From assembly GCA_040754375.1 (NCBI GenBank), contig JBFMCT010000004.1:62001-126000 (forward strand): 64,000 bases of DNA. The letters run 5' to 3'. The notes beneath the pieces were generated by a model, which saw only the letters and a program-made list of their open reading frames with translations, did not search any database and had not been told where the DNA came from. Shown in pieces: positions 41,601-49,633 of the stretch. The number at the start of each line of letters is the position of its first letter. Within the stretch, counting starts at the first letter, position 1. The translations under genes were made by a program, and so were the position numbers. Source of the stretch: Actinomycetota bacterium. GTDB lineage: Bacteria; Actinomycetota; Acidimicrobiia; Acidimicrobiales; AC-14.

Positions 41601-44600
41601 TGGCCTCGACCAGGTTGGCCCGTTTCGCCTACGGGGACGAGCTCTTCGCTCCCGTCACCGTCGAGCCCGCGGGCGAGGGCCCCACCTTCGACCTGACCGT
41701 CGCTGGGGTGCACGAGTACCTCGTCAACAACCTGGTCACCCACAACTCGGGGGGCAAGACCCGGCGGGCGGCCAAGATGGTGATCCTCAACGCCGACCAC
41801 CCCGACGTCGAGGACTTCATCTGGTGCAAGGCGGTCGAGGAGCGCAAGGCCCGCGTGCTGCGCGACGCCGGGTTCGACATGGACCTCGACGGCCGTGACA
41901 GCCACTCCACCCAATACCAGAACGCCAACAACTCGGTGCGGGTAACCGACGAGTTCATGCAGGCCGTCGTCGACGACCGCGACTGGCACATGCGGGCCGT
42001 GACCACGGGGGACACGGTGCGCACCCTGCGGGCGCGCGACCTGTTCCGCCAGATCGCCGAGGCGGCCTGGGAGTGCGCCGACCCGGGCATGCAGTTCGAC
42101 ACGACCATCAACCGGTGGCACACGGCGTCCAACACGGGGCGCATCAACGGGTCCAACCCGTGCTTCCCGGGCGACCAGCTGGTCCACACCGACAAGGGCC
42201 TGGTCCGCTTCTCCGAGCTGTTCGACCGGGCCCGCGAGGGTGAGTCGTTCGGGGTCTACACCCACGACGCCACCAACCCCGACGCCCCCGCCCAGCGGGT
42301 GGTGGTCACCCGGCCCGAGGCCTTCATGGTCACGGGGGTCAACGAGATCGTGCGCCTGCGCTTCGCCAACGGGGCCGAGCTGAGGTGCACCCCCAACCAC
42401 TCCCTTTTCACGACCAACCGGGGCTGGGTGGCGGCCGCCGAGCTGACGGCCGACGACCGCGTGCGCCTGCTCGACGTGCCCGCCCCGGCCACCGGGGCCG
42501 ACTCCCGCCTGCCCGCGCCCGCGGGCGTGGCCCTGACGGCGGCCGTGCCCGAGAAGTGGTCACCCGAGCTGGCCCACTACCTGGGGTGGCTGGTGGGCAA
42601 CGGCTCGCTCACCGGCGAGGTGGCCACCACCGCCTACGGGCGGGGCGACGGCCAGGCCGACGCCCTCTCCCGCCACTTCGACCTGCTGGGTGGGATCGGC
42701 GGCGACAGGCCGGCGGCGCCCGCCATCGAGGCCGACGGCACCGTCCGGCTGCGCCAGAGCAGCCGGGTGCTGGCTCGCTTGCTGCAGTCCCTGGGCGCCG
42801 GCCCGGGCACGGCCGACGCCACCGTGCCGTGGTCGGTCGAGCAGGCCCCCGGCGAAGTCGTGCTCGCTTTCCTGACCGGGCTGTTCGAGTCGACGGGCCA
42901 GGCGGGTGGGGCCGGCGAGCGGGCCTCGATGACCTCGACCTCGGCCGAGCTGCTCCGCGGTGCCCAGAGGTTGCTGTCCACGCTGGGCCTGGCCTCGTCG
43001 GTCCAGGGCGGGGAGCTGACCGTTGCGGCCACCGGCCGGCTCGACGACCTGGCGGCCCGAGCCGGGGCGGCCGGGGCCGCGCCCGGCGAGACGCGGCTCG
43101 TCTCGCGCGACGACGACGGTGTCGAGCTCACCTACAACCTGTCCGAGCCCCGCAACCACTCCTACGTGGTGGGCGGGTTCGTGGTCCGCAACTGCTCGGA
43201 GTACATGCACCTCGACAACTCGGCCTGCAACCTGGCCAGCCTCAACCTGCTCAAGTTCCTCGACGACCAGGGCGACTTCGACGTCGAGGGGTTCAAGCAG
43301 GCCGTCGAGGTGGTTTTCACCGCCCAGGAGATCCTGGTCGGCAACGCCGACTACCCGACCGAGAGGATCGCCGAGACGTCGCGGCGGTTCCGCCAACTGG
43401 GCCTGGGCTACGCCAACCTGGGTGCCATGCTCATGGCTCTCGGGCTGCCTTATGACTCCGACGAGGGCCGGGCATGGGCCGGTTCGATCACCGCCCTCAT
43501 GACCGGTCACGCCTACGCCACGTCGTCGCGCATCGCCTCGCGCATGGGACCGTTCGCCGGCTACAGCGACAACACCGAGCCCATGAACCGGGTCCTGCGC
43601 CAGCACCGCGATGCCACCCACGAGATCGACCGGTCCAAGGTGCCCGGGGAGCTGCTGGCCGCCGCCCAGGACGCGTGGGACACGGCCGTCGAGCTGTGTG
43701 ACTGGTTCGGGGTGCGCAACTCCCAGGCCACCGTGCTCGCCCCCACGGGGACGATCGGGCTCATGATGGACTGCGACACCACCGGTATCGAGCCCGACCT
43801 CGGCCTGTGCAAGACCAAGAAGCTGGTGGGCGGGGGCACGATGTCGATCGTCAACCAGACGGTGCCCCGGGCGTTGCGCCGGCTCGGCTACGACGAGGGC
43901 CAGGTGGCCGACATCATCGCTTACATCGACGAGCACAAGTCGATCGTGGGCGCCCCCCACCTGGCGGCCGAGCACCTGGCCGTGTTCGCCTGTTCGATGG
44001 GCGACAACGTGATCCACTACTCGGGCCACGTGCGCATGATGGGGGCGGCTCAGCCGTTCATCAGCGGGGCCATCTCCAAGACCATCAACACCCCCGAGGA
44101 CACCTCGGTCACCGAGATCGAGCAGCTCCACATCGACGCCTGGCGGCTGGGCCTCAAGGCGGTGGCCATCTACCGCGACAACTGCAAGGTGGCCCAGCCC
44201 CTGTCGACCACCAAGAAGGCCTCGCTCTCCGAGCCCGTCGAGAAGCTGGTGGCCACGGTGGTGCGCGAGCCCGTCCGCGAGAAGCTGCCCCGGCGGCGCA
44301 ACTCCAAGACGTTCTCGTTCCGGGTGGCCGACTGCCACGGCTATGTGACCGTCGGGGAGTACGACGACGGCCGCCCCGGGGAGATCTTCCTCAAGGTGGC
44401 CAAGCAGGGCTCGACCCTGGCCGGCATCATGGACGCCTTCGCCATCTCGGTGAGCCACGGCTTGCAGTACGGCGTGCCCCTCAAGGCCTTCATCGACATG
44501 TACACCAACATGCGCTTCGAGCCCGCGGGCATGACCGACGACCCCGACCTGCGCTTCGCCAGCTCCCTGGTCGACTACATCTTCCGCCGCCTGGCCGTCG

Positions 44601-44911
44601 AGTACCTCGACCTCGAGGAGCGTTCCGAGCTCGGCATCCTCACCGTGGGCGAGCGCATGCAGCCCACCCTGCCCGGTGTGGAGGAGTCGGCCACCCCGTC
44701 CTCGACGGGCAGCGACGTCGTGCCCGACCCCGCCCCCACGCCCGTCGCCCGGGCCGCAGCCCCGCCTGCCCCGGCCACGGTCACCGCGCCGGCCCAGCCC
44801 CAGGCCGCGGCCTCCGACGCGCCCTACTGCTACCAGTGCGGCATGGTCATGCAACGAGCCGGCGCCTGCTTCGTCTGCTCCAGCTGCGGCACCACCAGCG
44901 GCTGCTCGTGA
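38669..44911 (+). CDS. nrdJ: Adenosylcobalamin-dependent (class II) ribonucleotide reductase precursor with three inteins
   Basis: 2080 residues as translated. Inteins of 361, 445 and 344 residues are removed to leave about 930 residues, normal for actinobacterial NrdJ, which makes deoxyribonucleotides using coenzyme B12. Extein landmarks: FNSPVWFNIGV, CFILAVDDTM, GGSGAGINLSNIRSSKE, RGADASAGTIK joined to SGGKTRRAAKM, GSNP joined to CSEYMHLDNSACNLASLNLL (active-site N-C-E), and APTGTIGLMMDCDTTGIEP. A C-terminal zinc ribbon (CYQCG and CSSCGTTSGC) is present. ATG at 38669 has AGGAGG 7 bases upstream; in-frame codons at 38585 and 38624 lack good sites. All three inteins interrupt invariant active-site segments. 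Confidence 0.95.
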   Translation: MAMAPEKAGIGLRRHFTVEGVDPYERGAGYRLDWERRDARITNYRDGSVAFEQRDVEFPVPWSQNATNIVAQKYFRGSLGSPERERSLRQVVDRVVETIAAWGEKGGYFVDGAEADAFRAELKHLVVTQKAAFNSPVWFNIGVAGEPQQASACQPWHALVSTPEGLVPIGALVEQGAVGAKVCDAHGLTSVVAVKANGRKTVLRLHTSAGYVLDVTGDHLVWRARPGEAGSSGGEFVPARQITRGDLLEWHQAESWGNGQITREAVAEAGLAGWVQAGGFVVDVGGKGVAGGQVAVSGEAEETWLRQSLAAALPGVRAERAAHGGRLPGVPGARLRLEGTGLAPFVQRWGLARQGVEATVPDELFNAPLPVAAGYLRSLFQAEGWVSDTGSVIGLAMVSEALVRGAQSLLLRFGIFSRVRRVAEQRAGGNLFWVLNVSVGSDGRRFADEIGFIGPDRTRELEAALAKAAPGGGRNTAVRTVEVESVEVLGETEVYDIQTESGEYLSGNLRVHNCFILAVDDTMRSILNWYVEEGTIFKGGSGAGINLSNIRSSKETLKGGGLASGPVSFMRGADASAGTIKCLGAGTPVVTDRGVIAIEDTVAGDQVLTRFGFRPVDAVHANGTRPLVRVQTALGDEVLCTPEHRFWVRGRDGEGWREARFLRPDDHVLVDVGGAERGRLQPLARPGAATGAGAEGDGGGAGVELPTHLDEAFAMWLGWAHGEGPAPSRSGAKFVAVQIGGDDPEVVARYTDLTRAVFGPGVHIHAERHPDPGDGPGDHSVCVRFASAAVNAFLEANGLRREANGEPRVPAVVQASPATARAAFLSGLFEADGHVGNGYAWMSAPTLTMAQDVHRLLLSLGIPSTIGALDDRGAHGRRLPYTVRVVGREGMRRFAKQVGFVSHRKHQRLEAAVAGGDASPYETQWSLPHTRAEIDRLWAGTGNAALRRALAPYRRAGNPRRISLLRARALLDRFPDELASTRLARFAYGDELFAPVTVEPAGEGPTFDLTVAGVHEYLVNNLVTHNSGGKTRRAAKMVILNADHPDVEDFIWCKAVEERKARVLRDAGFDMDLDGRDSHSTQYQNANNSVRVTDEFMQAVVDDRDWHMRAVTTGDTVRTLRARDLFRQIAEAAWECADPGMQFDTTINRWHTASNTGRINGSNPCFPGDQLVHTDKGLVRFSELFDRAREGESFGVYTHDATNPDAPAQRVVVTRPEAFMVTGVNEIVRLRFANGAELRCTPNHSLFTTNRGWVAAAELTADDRVRLLDVPAPATGADSRLPAPAGVALTAAVPEKWSPELAHYLGWLVGNGSLTGEVATTAYGRGDGQADALSRHFDLLGGIGGDRPAAPAIEADGTVRLRQSSRVLARLLQSLGAGPGTADATVPWSVEQAPGEVVLAFLTGLFESTGQAGGAGERASMTSTSAELLRGAQRLLSTLGLASSVQGGELTVAATGRLDDLAARAGAAGAAPGETRLVSRDDDGVELTYNLSEPRNHSYVVGGFVVRNCSEYMHLDNSACNLASLNLLKFLDDQGDFDVEGFKQAVEVVFTAQEILVGNADYPTERIAETSRRFRQLGLGYANLGAMLMALGLPYDSDEGRAWAGSITALMTGHAYATSSRIASRMGPFAGYSDNTEPMNRVLRQHRDATHEIDRSKVPGELLAAAQDAWDTAVELCDWFGVRNSQATVLAPTGTIGLMMDCDTTGIEPDLGLCKTKKLVGGGTMSIVNQTVPRALRRLGYDEGQVADIIAYIDEHKSIVGAPHLAAEHLAVFACSMGDNVIHYSGHVRMMGAAQPFISGAISKTINTPEDTSVTEIEQLHIDAWRLGLKAVAIYRDNCKVAQPLSTTKKASLSEPVEKLVATVVREPVREKLPRRRNSKTFSFRVADCHGYVTVGEYDDGRPGEIFLKVAKQGSTLAGIMDAFAISVSHGLQYGVPLKAFIDMYTNMRFEPAGMTDDPDLRFASSLVDYIFRRLAVEYLDLEERSELGILTVGERMQPTLPGVEESATPSSTGSDVVPDPAPTPVARAAAPPAPATVTAPAQPQAAASDAPYCYQCGMVMQRAGACFVCSSCGTTSGCS
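39125..40207 (+). other. NrdJ intein 1
   Basis: Residues 153-513 (361 aa). It starts at Cys of CQPWHALVSTPEG and ends NLRVHN, with +1 Cys of CFILAVDD; the flanking exteins rejoin as QQASA-CFIL. Block B is DVTGDHLVW. The first endonuclease motif reads LAGWVQAGG, with Gly278 in place of the catalytic acid; the second, LRSLFQAEG, keeps Glu383. The endonuclease is therefore probably inactive, while splicing residues are intact. Confidence 0.92.
40412..41746 (+). other. NrdJ intein 2 with apparently intact homing endonuclease
   Basis: Residues 582-1026 (445 aa), from Cys of CLGAGTPVVTDRG to NNLVTHN, with +1 Ser of SGGKTRRAA. Block B is CTPEHRFWV. Both LAGLIDADG motifs keep an acid: MWLGWAHGEG (Glu723) and LSGLFEADG (Asp832). 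It is the largest of the four inteins here and the only one with both acids, so it may still be mobile. Confidence 0.92.
42161..43192 (+). other. NrdJ intein 3 with decayed endonuclease and non-His penultimate residue
   Basis: Residues 1165-1508 (344 aa), from Cys of CFPGDQLVHTDKG to GGFVVRN, with +1 Cys of CSEYMHL. Block B TPNHSLFT is intact. Both endonuclease acids are lost: LGWLVGNG has Asn1311 and LTGLFESTG has Thr1409. The penultimate residue is Arg, not the usual His, which in other inteins assists Asn cyclisation. It sits directly before the catalytic Cys of the NPCSE motif. Confidence 0.92.
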
Positions 44912-44927
44912 CCTGACCCCGCGAGCT

Positions 44928-44967
44928 GGTGTGCGGAACGCGTCGGCGGTGGCGCGTTCCGCACACC
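44928..44967. terminator. Perfect 15-base-pair hairpin between convergent genes
   Basis: GGTGTGCGGAACGCG (44928-44942) and CGCGTTCCGCACACC (44953-44967) pair over all 15 bases with a 10-base loop. It begins 16 bases after the nrdJ stop and ends 10 bases before the stop of the convergent giant gene. It is a strong candidate for a two-way terminator, though no U-tract follows. Confidence 0.75.
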
Positions 44968-44977
44968 GGTGGGGGTG

Positions 44978-47900
44978 TTAGAGAGGGAAGTGGTCGGCGT
45001 AGACGATGCGGTCCTCGAAGCCGGGGTTGTCCAGGCCGAGGGGGTCGGCGGGGAGCCGTTCCCACTCCTCGATCGTGACCCGCCAGTCAGAGCCCTGGCC
45101 CGGGGTCCGGGCCGCGATCGCGACGGGCAGGTCGAGCTGGCCTGACCAGGTGACCACGGAGCCGGCGGCCCCGAGGATGGGCAGGACCTGCTTGGCCACC
45201 GTGACCCAACCCAGGTCGGTCGTGACCGCCGGGCCCAGGCGCTCGAGCCGGGCCACCACCACCCGGGTGAGGGCCACGGTGGCCATGAACCCGCCGCCCG
45301 CGACCGTGCTGGGCACGGACACCCGCGGCACCCCGACGGGGCCGGTCACGATGACGCGGACGTGGCGGTCGTCGGGACGGGTCAGGGTGGCCGTGCGCTC
45401 GGGGGTCAGCTGGGCGTAGTCGCAGATGTGCACGGGCCCCAGGTGCAGGCCGGGCAGGGAACTGGGCTGGTAGCGGGCGACGGCCAGCTTCACGAACGGC
45501 CAGAAGGCGGTGGCCGGGTCGAAGGCGATGTCGACGAACCACAGGCTGCGGTCGACCGAGAACTCGGGCCGGTACCCCAGCACCAGTGCGGTCGGCTTGC
45601 CGGTCACGTCGACCAGGGGAAGCTTGACCGGGCCCCCGACCGGGCGACCGGGTAGCTCGCGGTCGTCGAGCCCCGTCAGATGGAGCAGGTCGACGAGCGG
45701 CAGGGCGGACCGTGAGGCCGGGCCCTGCTGGAGCCATACCGGGTCGCCGGCCCACTGGCTGACCGTGGACTGCACGGCCGCGTCGTTGGACGGCGACAGC
45801 ACCACGCCCAGCAGTTCGCCGTTGCCCGTCATGTACCACGGCCGGTCGAGGTAGACGCGCAAGCCCGCCCGGCGGGACCGGCGCAGGCCGAAGGGCTGGG
45901 CCGGCTCGGTGCGCTCGTCCCACCGGAACAGGGGCAGCACGTCGCGCACGATCACCTTGGCCGGCCGGGCGCTGTTGGGCACGTCCAGCCTCCGCACCGG
46001 GCCGACCACCGAGAGGTCGGCCGGCGACGGCGTGACCTGGGGCGAGAAGTACTCCCGGTAGCGGGTCGTGGCCCGCACCGAGTAGTCGACGTCGCGGTGG
46101 CGGGTATCGCCCAACTGGTGCACCGCCTGGTGCAGCCGCACCGTCGTCCCGCCCAGCGTCACGGTCCCGTCGTTGGCCGCCAGCACGGCCAGGTCCTCGT
46201 CGTAGGACACGTCGCTCCCGAAGGCCACGGCCACGGCCGTGACCTGCTCGGGCTCGGGCTTGGACACGTCGTCCACCCACTCGGTCCACGTGGCCTCCAT
46301 GTCGATGCGCCCGGTGCTCGGGCCGTGGAGGTCGACGGCCCCGAACAGCGTCACTGCCGTGTCGCCCTCGGCCCTCAGCGGCACGAGCACGGTGGGCCGG
46401 GGGACCTCGACGGGCCGGGGCACGGCGTGGACCAGCCGCACCTCGGCCGCGGGTGTCAACCACCAGAACCATCCGTCGGCGGCCGCCTCGGCCAGCAGGG
46501 CGTTGGCCTGGGCGGCGGCCGGCAGTGAACGCCACAGGCCCAGGAGCTCGAGCGAGGCCCGGTCCAGGCAGGACGACACCCGCATCCGCAGGTGCTCCCC
46601 GGGGGGGAGGGTCATGCGCACCACGTGGCCGTCCACCTCGGCCCCCAGTTCGTCACCGCCCGCCAGGGCCAGCCGCAGCGGGGTCGGCGACGGCCACCCT
46701 CCCGGGTAACGCACGGTCGTGCCCTCCAGGGCCAGGAGGCCCTTGAGCAGGTGGTCGCGGCCGGCGTCGGGGAACATGAACGACACCCCGGCAGCCAGCG
46801 GGTCGGGCAGGTAAGGCAGCACCAGCTCGTCGACGTCGTGCACGACGTACTGCCCGGGCGCGGGCGCCTCACCCCGTGGAAGGTCGGCGGGTGTGGCCAC
46901 GTCGGGGACGTCGGCGGTGGGCGCGACGACGAACCTCACGCCCGGCTGGGCGAGGCGCTGGCCGGGGTTCGCCAGGTCGGCCACCGTCACGTCCAAGAAC
47001 GTGCCCGACTCCCGCAGGGCCACGGCCAGCGCGGCCCGCACGGCGGCTGCCGAACCGCTGCCCATGGCGGCGTCGAACCGGCCGTGCAACTCGGCTTCGA
47101 ACTGGCTGGTCTTGGGCGGCGCCAGGTGGCGCTGGCTGTCCTCGCGCCACTGCAGGTCGAGGCCGGGGAAGGCGGCCACGGTCTGTGCCGCGAACTCCGC
47201 CGGGGGCACGACCGTCAGGTCCATGTCCCCCGGGGAGGCCTGCTCGACCCCTGAGCGGACCACCAGACGCAGGAGCGACTCGCCTTCGGTGTAGGGATGG
47301 CGGGCGACGGTGGCCGGCTCGACCACCGGGCCCCACCGCAGGAACGGGCGGGGAGTGGTTACCAGCGTCCCGACCAGGGCGAGGAAGGCGCCCGGGCCCA
47401 GCCCGGCCCCCGGACGGCCCGGACGGCCCGGACGGCCGGGGCGTTCGGGGGTGACAGCGCTCAGGAGGTCTCGCTGGCCGGCGGCCAGCGAGGTCACGGC
47501 CGCGGCGTACACGCCCGGGGCCGTCTGCACGTCGGTGCGGCGCAGCAGATGGGGGGACTCCTGGGCGGTGGCCGCGAAGGTGGTCTCGATCCGGCCCTGG
47601 CGTCCCGGCCCGGCCGCGAACGCGGCCCCGCCCCGGTCGGCCAGCCGGCGGGCGACGAGCTGGTCGACCTCGGCCACGCCGGTGACCTTGACCGCGTCGG
47701 GGTCGACCCCGGGCGCGCCCCGTCTGGGCGCCGGGCCCTCGACGGGGGCGGGCCGCAGCACCGCCAAGCCGTCGCGCACCGCCTCGATGGGCACGGGCGA
47801 GTCCTCCAGGGCGGCGGCCACCGTCGCCTCTGGGGCCTTGGACGCCAAGAGCCGTTCGGCGTGGCCGGTGGCCGCCTTCTCGTCGAACGGAACCCGTGCC

Positions 47901-49630
47901 TTCGCCGGCCTGGGGCCGCTCGGGGGCTGGTCGCCGACGGGCGCCACACCCCCGGCCACCTCGTGGGGGGGCGAGTTGCCGGCCAGGTCGGCGGCGTAAG
48001 CCCGAAAGGCGTAGCGCCGCCCGTAACGCAGCGGCGGTAGGGAGCCGGGCATCACCACGCCCGAGCTGGCCACCGGGTTGACGGGCGACGGGTCGGGAGG
48101 TGGCTCGGCCAGCACCTTCTCCTCGCCGCCGTCGTGGACGACCACGTTCCCCGGGCGGGGGGCAGCCAGCGACCAGCCCTCCCAGCCGGCCAACACCTCG
48201 TGGGCGTGCTTGGGCGCGCCCGGCAGGCCGTCGGCCTGGGACAGCGCCGCCCCTTGGAGAAAGCCGGTGTCGGGTACGCCGTCGAGCACCTGTCCCGCGC
48301 CCTCGACGTCGACCGTCAGCAGCCGCTGGTGCAGGGAACGCCATTGGCCGCTCACGTCGTCCCACACCTCGAGGCGGATGCCCCGGCTCACCTGCTCCAG
48401 CGTGAGGGGCGCGGCCGTGCCGGCCATGAGGTCGGCGTCTTTGGCCGCGGCCCCGTCCAAGCGGCCGTGCAGGGACGCGGCCCGGTCGGCCCGGGCTACG
48501 GCGAACCCCGTGGCCCGCAGCTCCCCGGGGGCGGAGTTCTCGGCGTCCCCGTTGTTCTCGGCGGCTGCCAGCCGGGGCAGGGTGCGGACGTACTGCTCGA
48601 GCTTCAGGCCCGACGCGTCGGGGTCGAGGTCGAGGACGGTGAACCGGTCCTCGTCGCCCAGGCGCAGCATGGCCACCTCGAAGTCCCCCGACGACGACAC
48701 GGTGGTGAAGCTCGGGCCCATCACCCGGCAGGAGACCCTGGGCTGGCTGGTCACGGGGTTGGCCAGGCCCCTGACCACTATGTCGCCCTGGGCCCACACC
48801 AGCCCGGCCAGCAGGTCGAGGTTGTCGACCCGCAGGTCCACGACCAGGCCCAGCCGGCGCAGCAACGGCGACAGGTCGCCGATCATGCCCGCCCGCGCGT
48901 GGAAGTCAGGGTCGGGCTTCTTCACGGGTAGGGCCACGGCCGCCGGGTCGGGCCGCTCCCGGTAGAGGTGCTGTTCCTCGGGCCGCTGGTAGTAGCGGCG
49001 GGCCAGTTCGACGTCGCCCACCAGCCGGGCCAGCGGGGACGCGGCCGACGAGCCGGCCGTGACGTTAAGCCCGGCGCCGACCAGGCGATCGACGTTCTTG
49101 GCCACTATGGCGTCGACCCGGCCGTCGATGACCATCTCCAGAGGGAGCTCGCGCCGGTCGAGGCCCAACGTGGCCAGCAGGGCGCCGGCGATCACGTTGG
49201 CGGTCACGGTCGGCGGGACGACGGGGGAGGACAGGAGCGAGCCCGCGTGCACGAGCAGGGCGTGCTGCTGCATGCGGTGGGCCGGGAAGGTGCGCCACGG
49301 GACGGCCGTGTGGTCGGGGACCTTCCAGGGCCGTACTGGGAGGTCGGCCGGGAAGACACGAGGCCACAGGCCGGGGTCGAGCGACCCCAGTAGGGGGGTG
49401 ACGGGGATGTCGACCACCGTCCCGTCGGCTCGGCCGCCCCGCAGGCGGAAGGCGGGCGGGGGGGTGGCGGCCAGCAAGGCTGCCCAGGCCCGCACGTGGG
49501 GGAAGTCGCCGACTACGCCCTGGGCGCCGTCGGGGGTCAGCCGGTGACTGACGAAGAACGAGACGTGGAAGGGCTCGGCGGTCGAGGCCGAGTAGGGCAG
49601 GGCCGTGACCAGGAACGACTCGGTGGCCAT
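44978..49630 (-). CDS. Giant hypothetical protein (1550 aa)
   Basis: 1550 residues; I do not recognise a family. No signal peptide or membrane helix is evident. The sequence is rich in beta-type segments with ordered domains throughout. Visible parts: an N-terminal alpha/beta region (LVTALPYSASTAEPFHVSFFVSHRL); a middle with a fibronectin-like strand pattern (LPPLRYGRRYAFRAYAADLAGN, near residue 530); a tandem RPGRPGRPG linker from a 9-base repeat at 47410-47436; and a C-terminal portion with MTGNGELLGVVLSP and WFVDIAFDPATAFWPFVKLAVARYQ. It starts 3 bases after the stop of the 1268-residue gene, so both form one operon. A structural or surface-assembly role is conceivable but unproven. Confidence 0.72.
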   Translation of the reverse strand: MATESFLVTALPYSASTAEPFHVSFFVSHRLTPDGAQGVVGDFPHVRAWAALLAATPPPAFRLRGGRADGTVVDIPVTPLLGSLDPGLWPRVFPADLPVRPWKVPDHTAVPWRTFPAHRMQQHALLVHAGSLLSSPVVPPTVTANVIAGALLATLGLDRRELPLEMVIDGRVDAIVAKNVDRLVGAGLNVTAGSSAASPLARLVGDVELARRYYQRPEEQHLYRERPDPAAVALPVKKPDPDFHARAGMIGDLSPLLRRLGLVVDLRVDNLDLLAGLVWAQGDIVVRGLANPVTSQPRVSCRVMGPSFTTVSSSGDFEVAMLRLGDEDRFTVLDLDPDASGLKLEQYVRTLPRLAAAENNGDAENSAPGELRATGFAVARADRAASLHGRLDGAAAKDADLMAGTAAPLTLEQVSRGIRLEVWDDVSGQWRSLHQRLLTVDVEGAGQVLDGVPDTGFLQGAALSQADGLPGAPKHAHEVLAGWEGWSLAAPRPGNVVVHDGGEEKVLAEPPPDPSPVNPVASSGVVMPGSLPPLRYGRRYAFRAYAADLAGNSPPHEVAGGVAPVGDQPPSGPRPAKARVPFDEKAATGHAERLLASKAPEATVAAALEDSPVPIEAVRDGLAVLRPAPVEGPAPRRGAPGVDPDAVKVTGVAEVDQLVARRLADRGGAAFAAGPGRQGRIETTFAATAQESPHLLRRTDVQTAPGVYAAAVTSLAAGQRDLLSAVTPERPGRPGRPGRPGAGLGPGAFLALVGTLVTTPRPFLRWGPVVEPATVARHPYTEGESLLRLVVRSGVEQASPGDMDLTVVPPAEFAAQTVAAFPGLDLQWREDSQRHLAPPKTSQFEAELHGRFDAAMGSGSAAAVRAALAVALRESGTFLDVTVADLANPGQRLAQPGVRFVVAPTADVPDVATPADLPRGEAPAPGQYVVHDVDELVLPYLPDPLAAGVSFMFPDAGRDHLLKGLLALEGTTVRYPGGWPSPTPLRLALAGGDELGAEVDGHVVRMTLPPGEHLRMRVSSCLDRASLELLGLWRSLPAAAQANALLAEAAADGWFWWLTPAAEVRLVHAVPRPVEVPRPTVLVPLRAEGDTAVTLFGAVDLHGPSTGRIDMEATWTEWVDDVSKPEPEQVTAVAVAFGSDVSYDEDLAVLAANDGTVTLGGTTVRLHQAVHQLGDTRHRDVDYSVRATTRYREYFSPQVTPSPADLSVVGPVRRLDVPNSARPAKVIVRDVLPLFRWDERTEPAQPFGLRRSRRAGLRVYLDRPWYMTGNGELLGVVLSPSNDAAVQSTVSQWAGDPVWLQQGPASRSALPLVDLLHLTGLDDRELPGRPVGGPVKLPLVDVTGKPTALVLGYRPEFSVDRSLWFVDIAFDPATAFWPFVKLAVARYQPSSLPGLHLGPVHICDYAQLTPERTATLTRPDDRHVRVIVTGPVGVPRVSVPSTVAGGGFMATVALTRVVVARLERLGPAVTTDLGWVTVAKQVLPILGAAGSVVTWSGQLDLPVAIAARTPGQGSDWRVTIEEWERLPADPLGLDNPGFEDRIVYADHFPL

Positions 49631-49633
49631 CGG

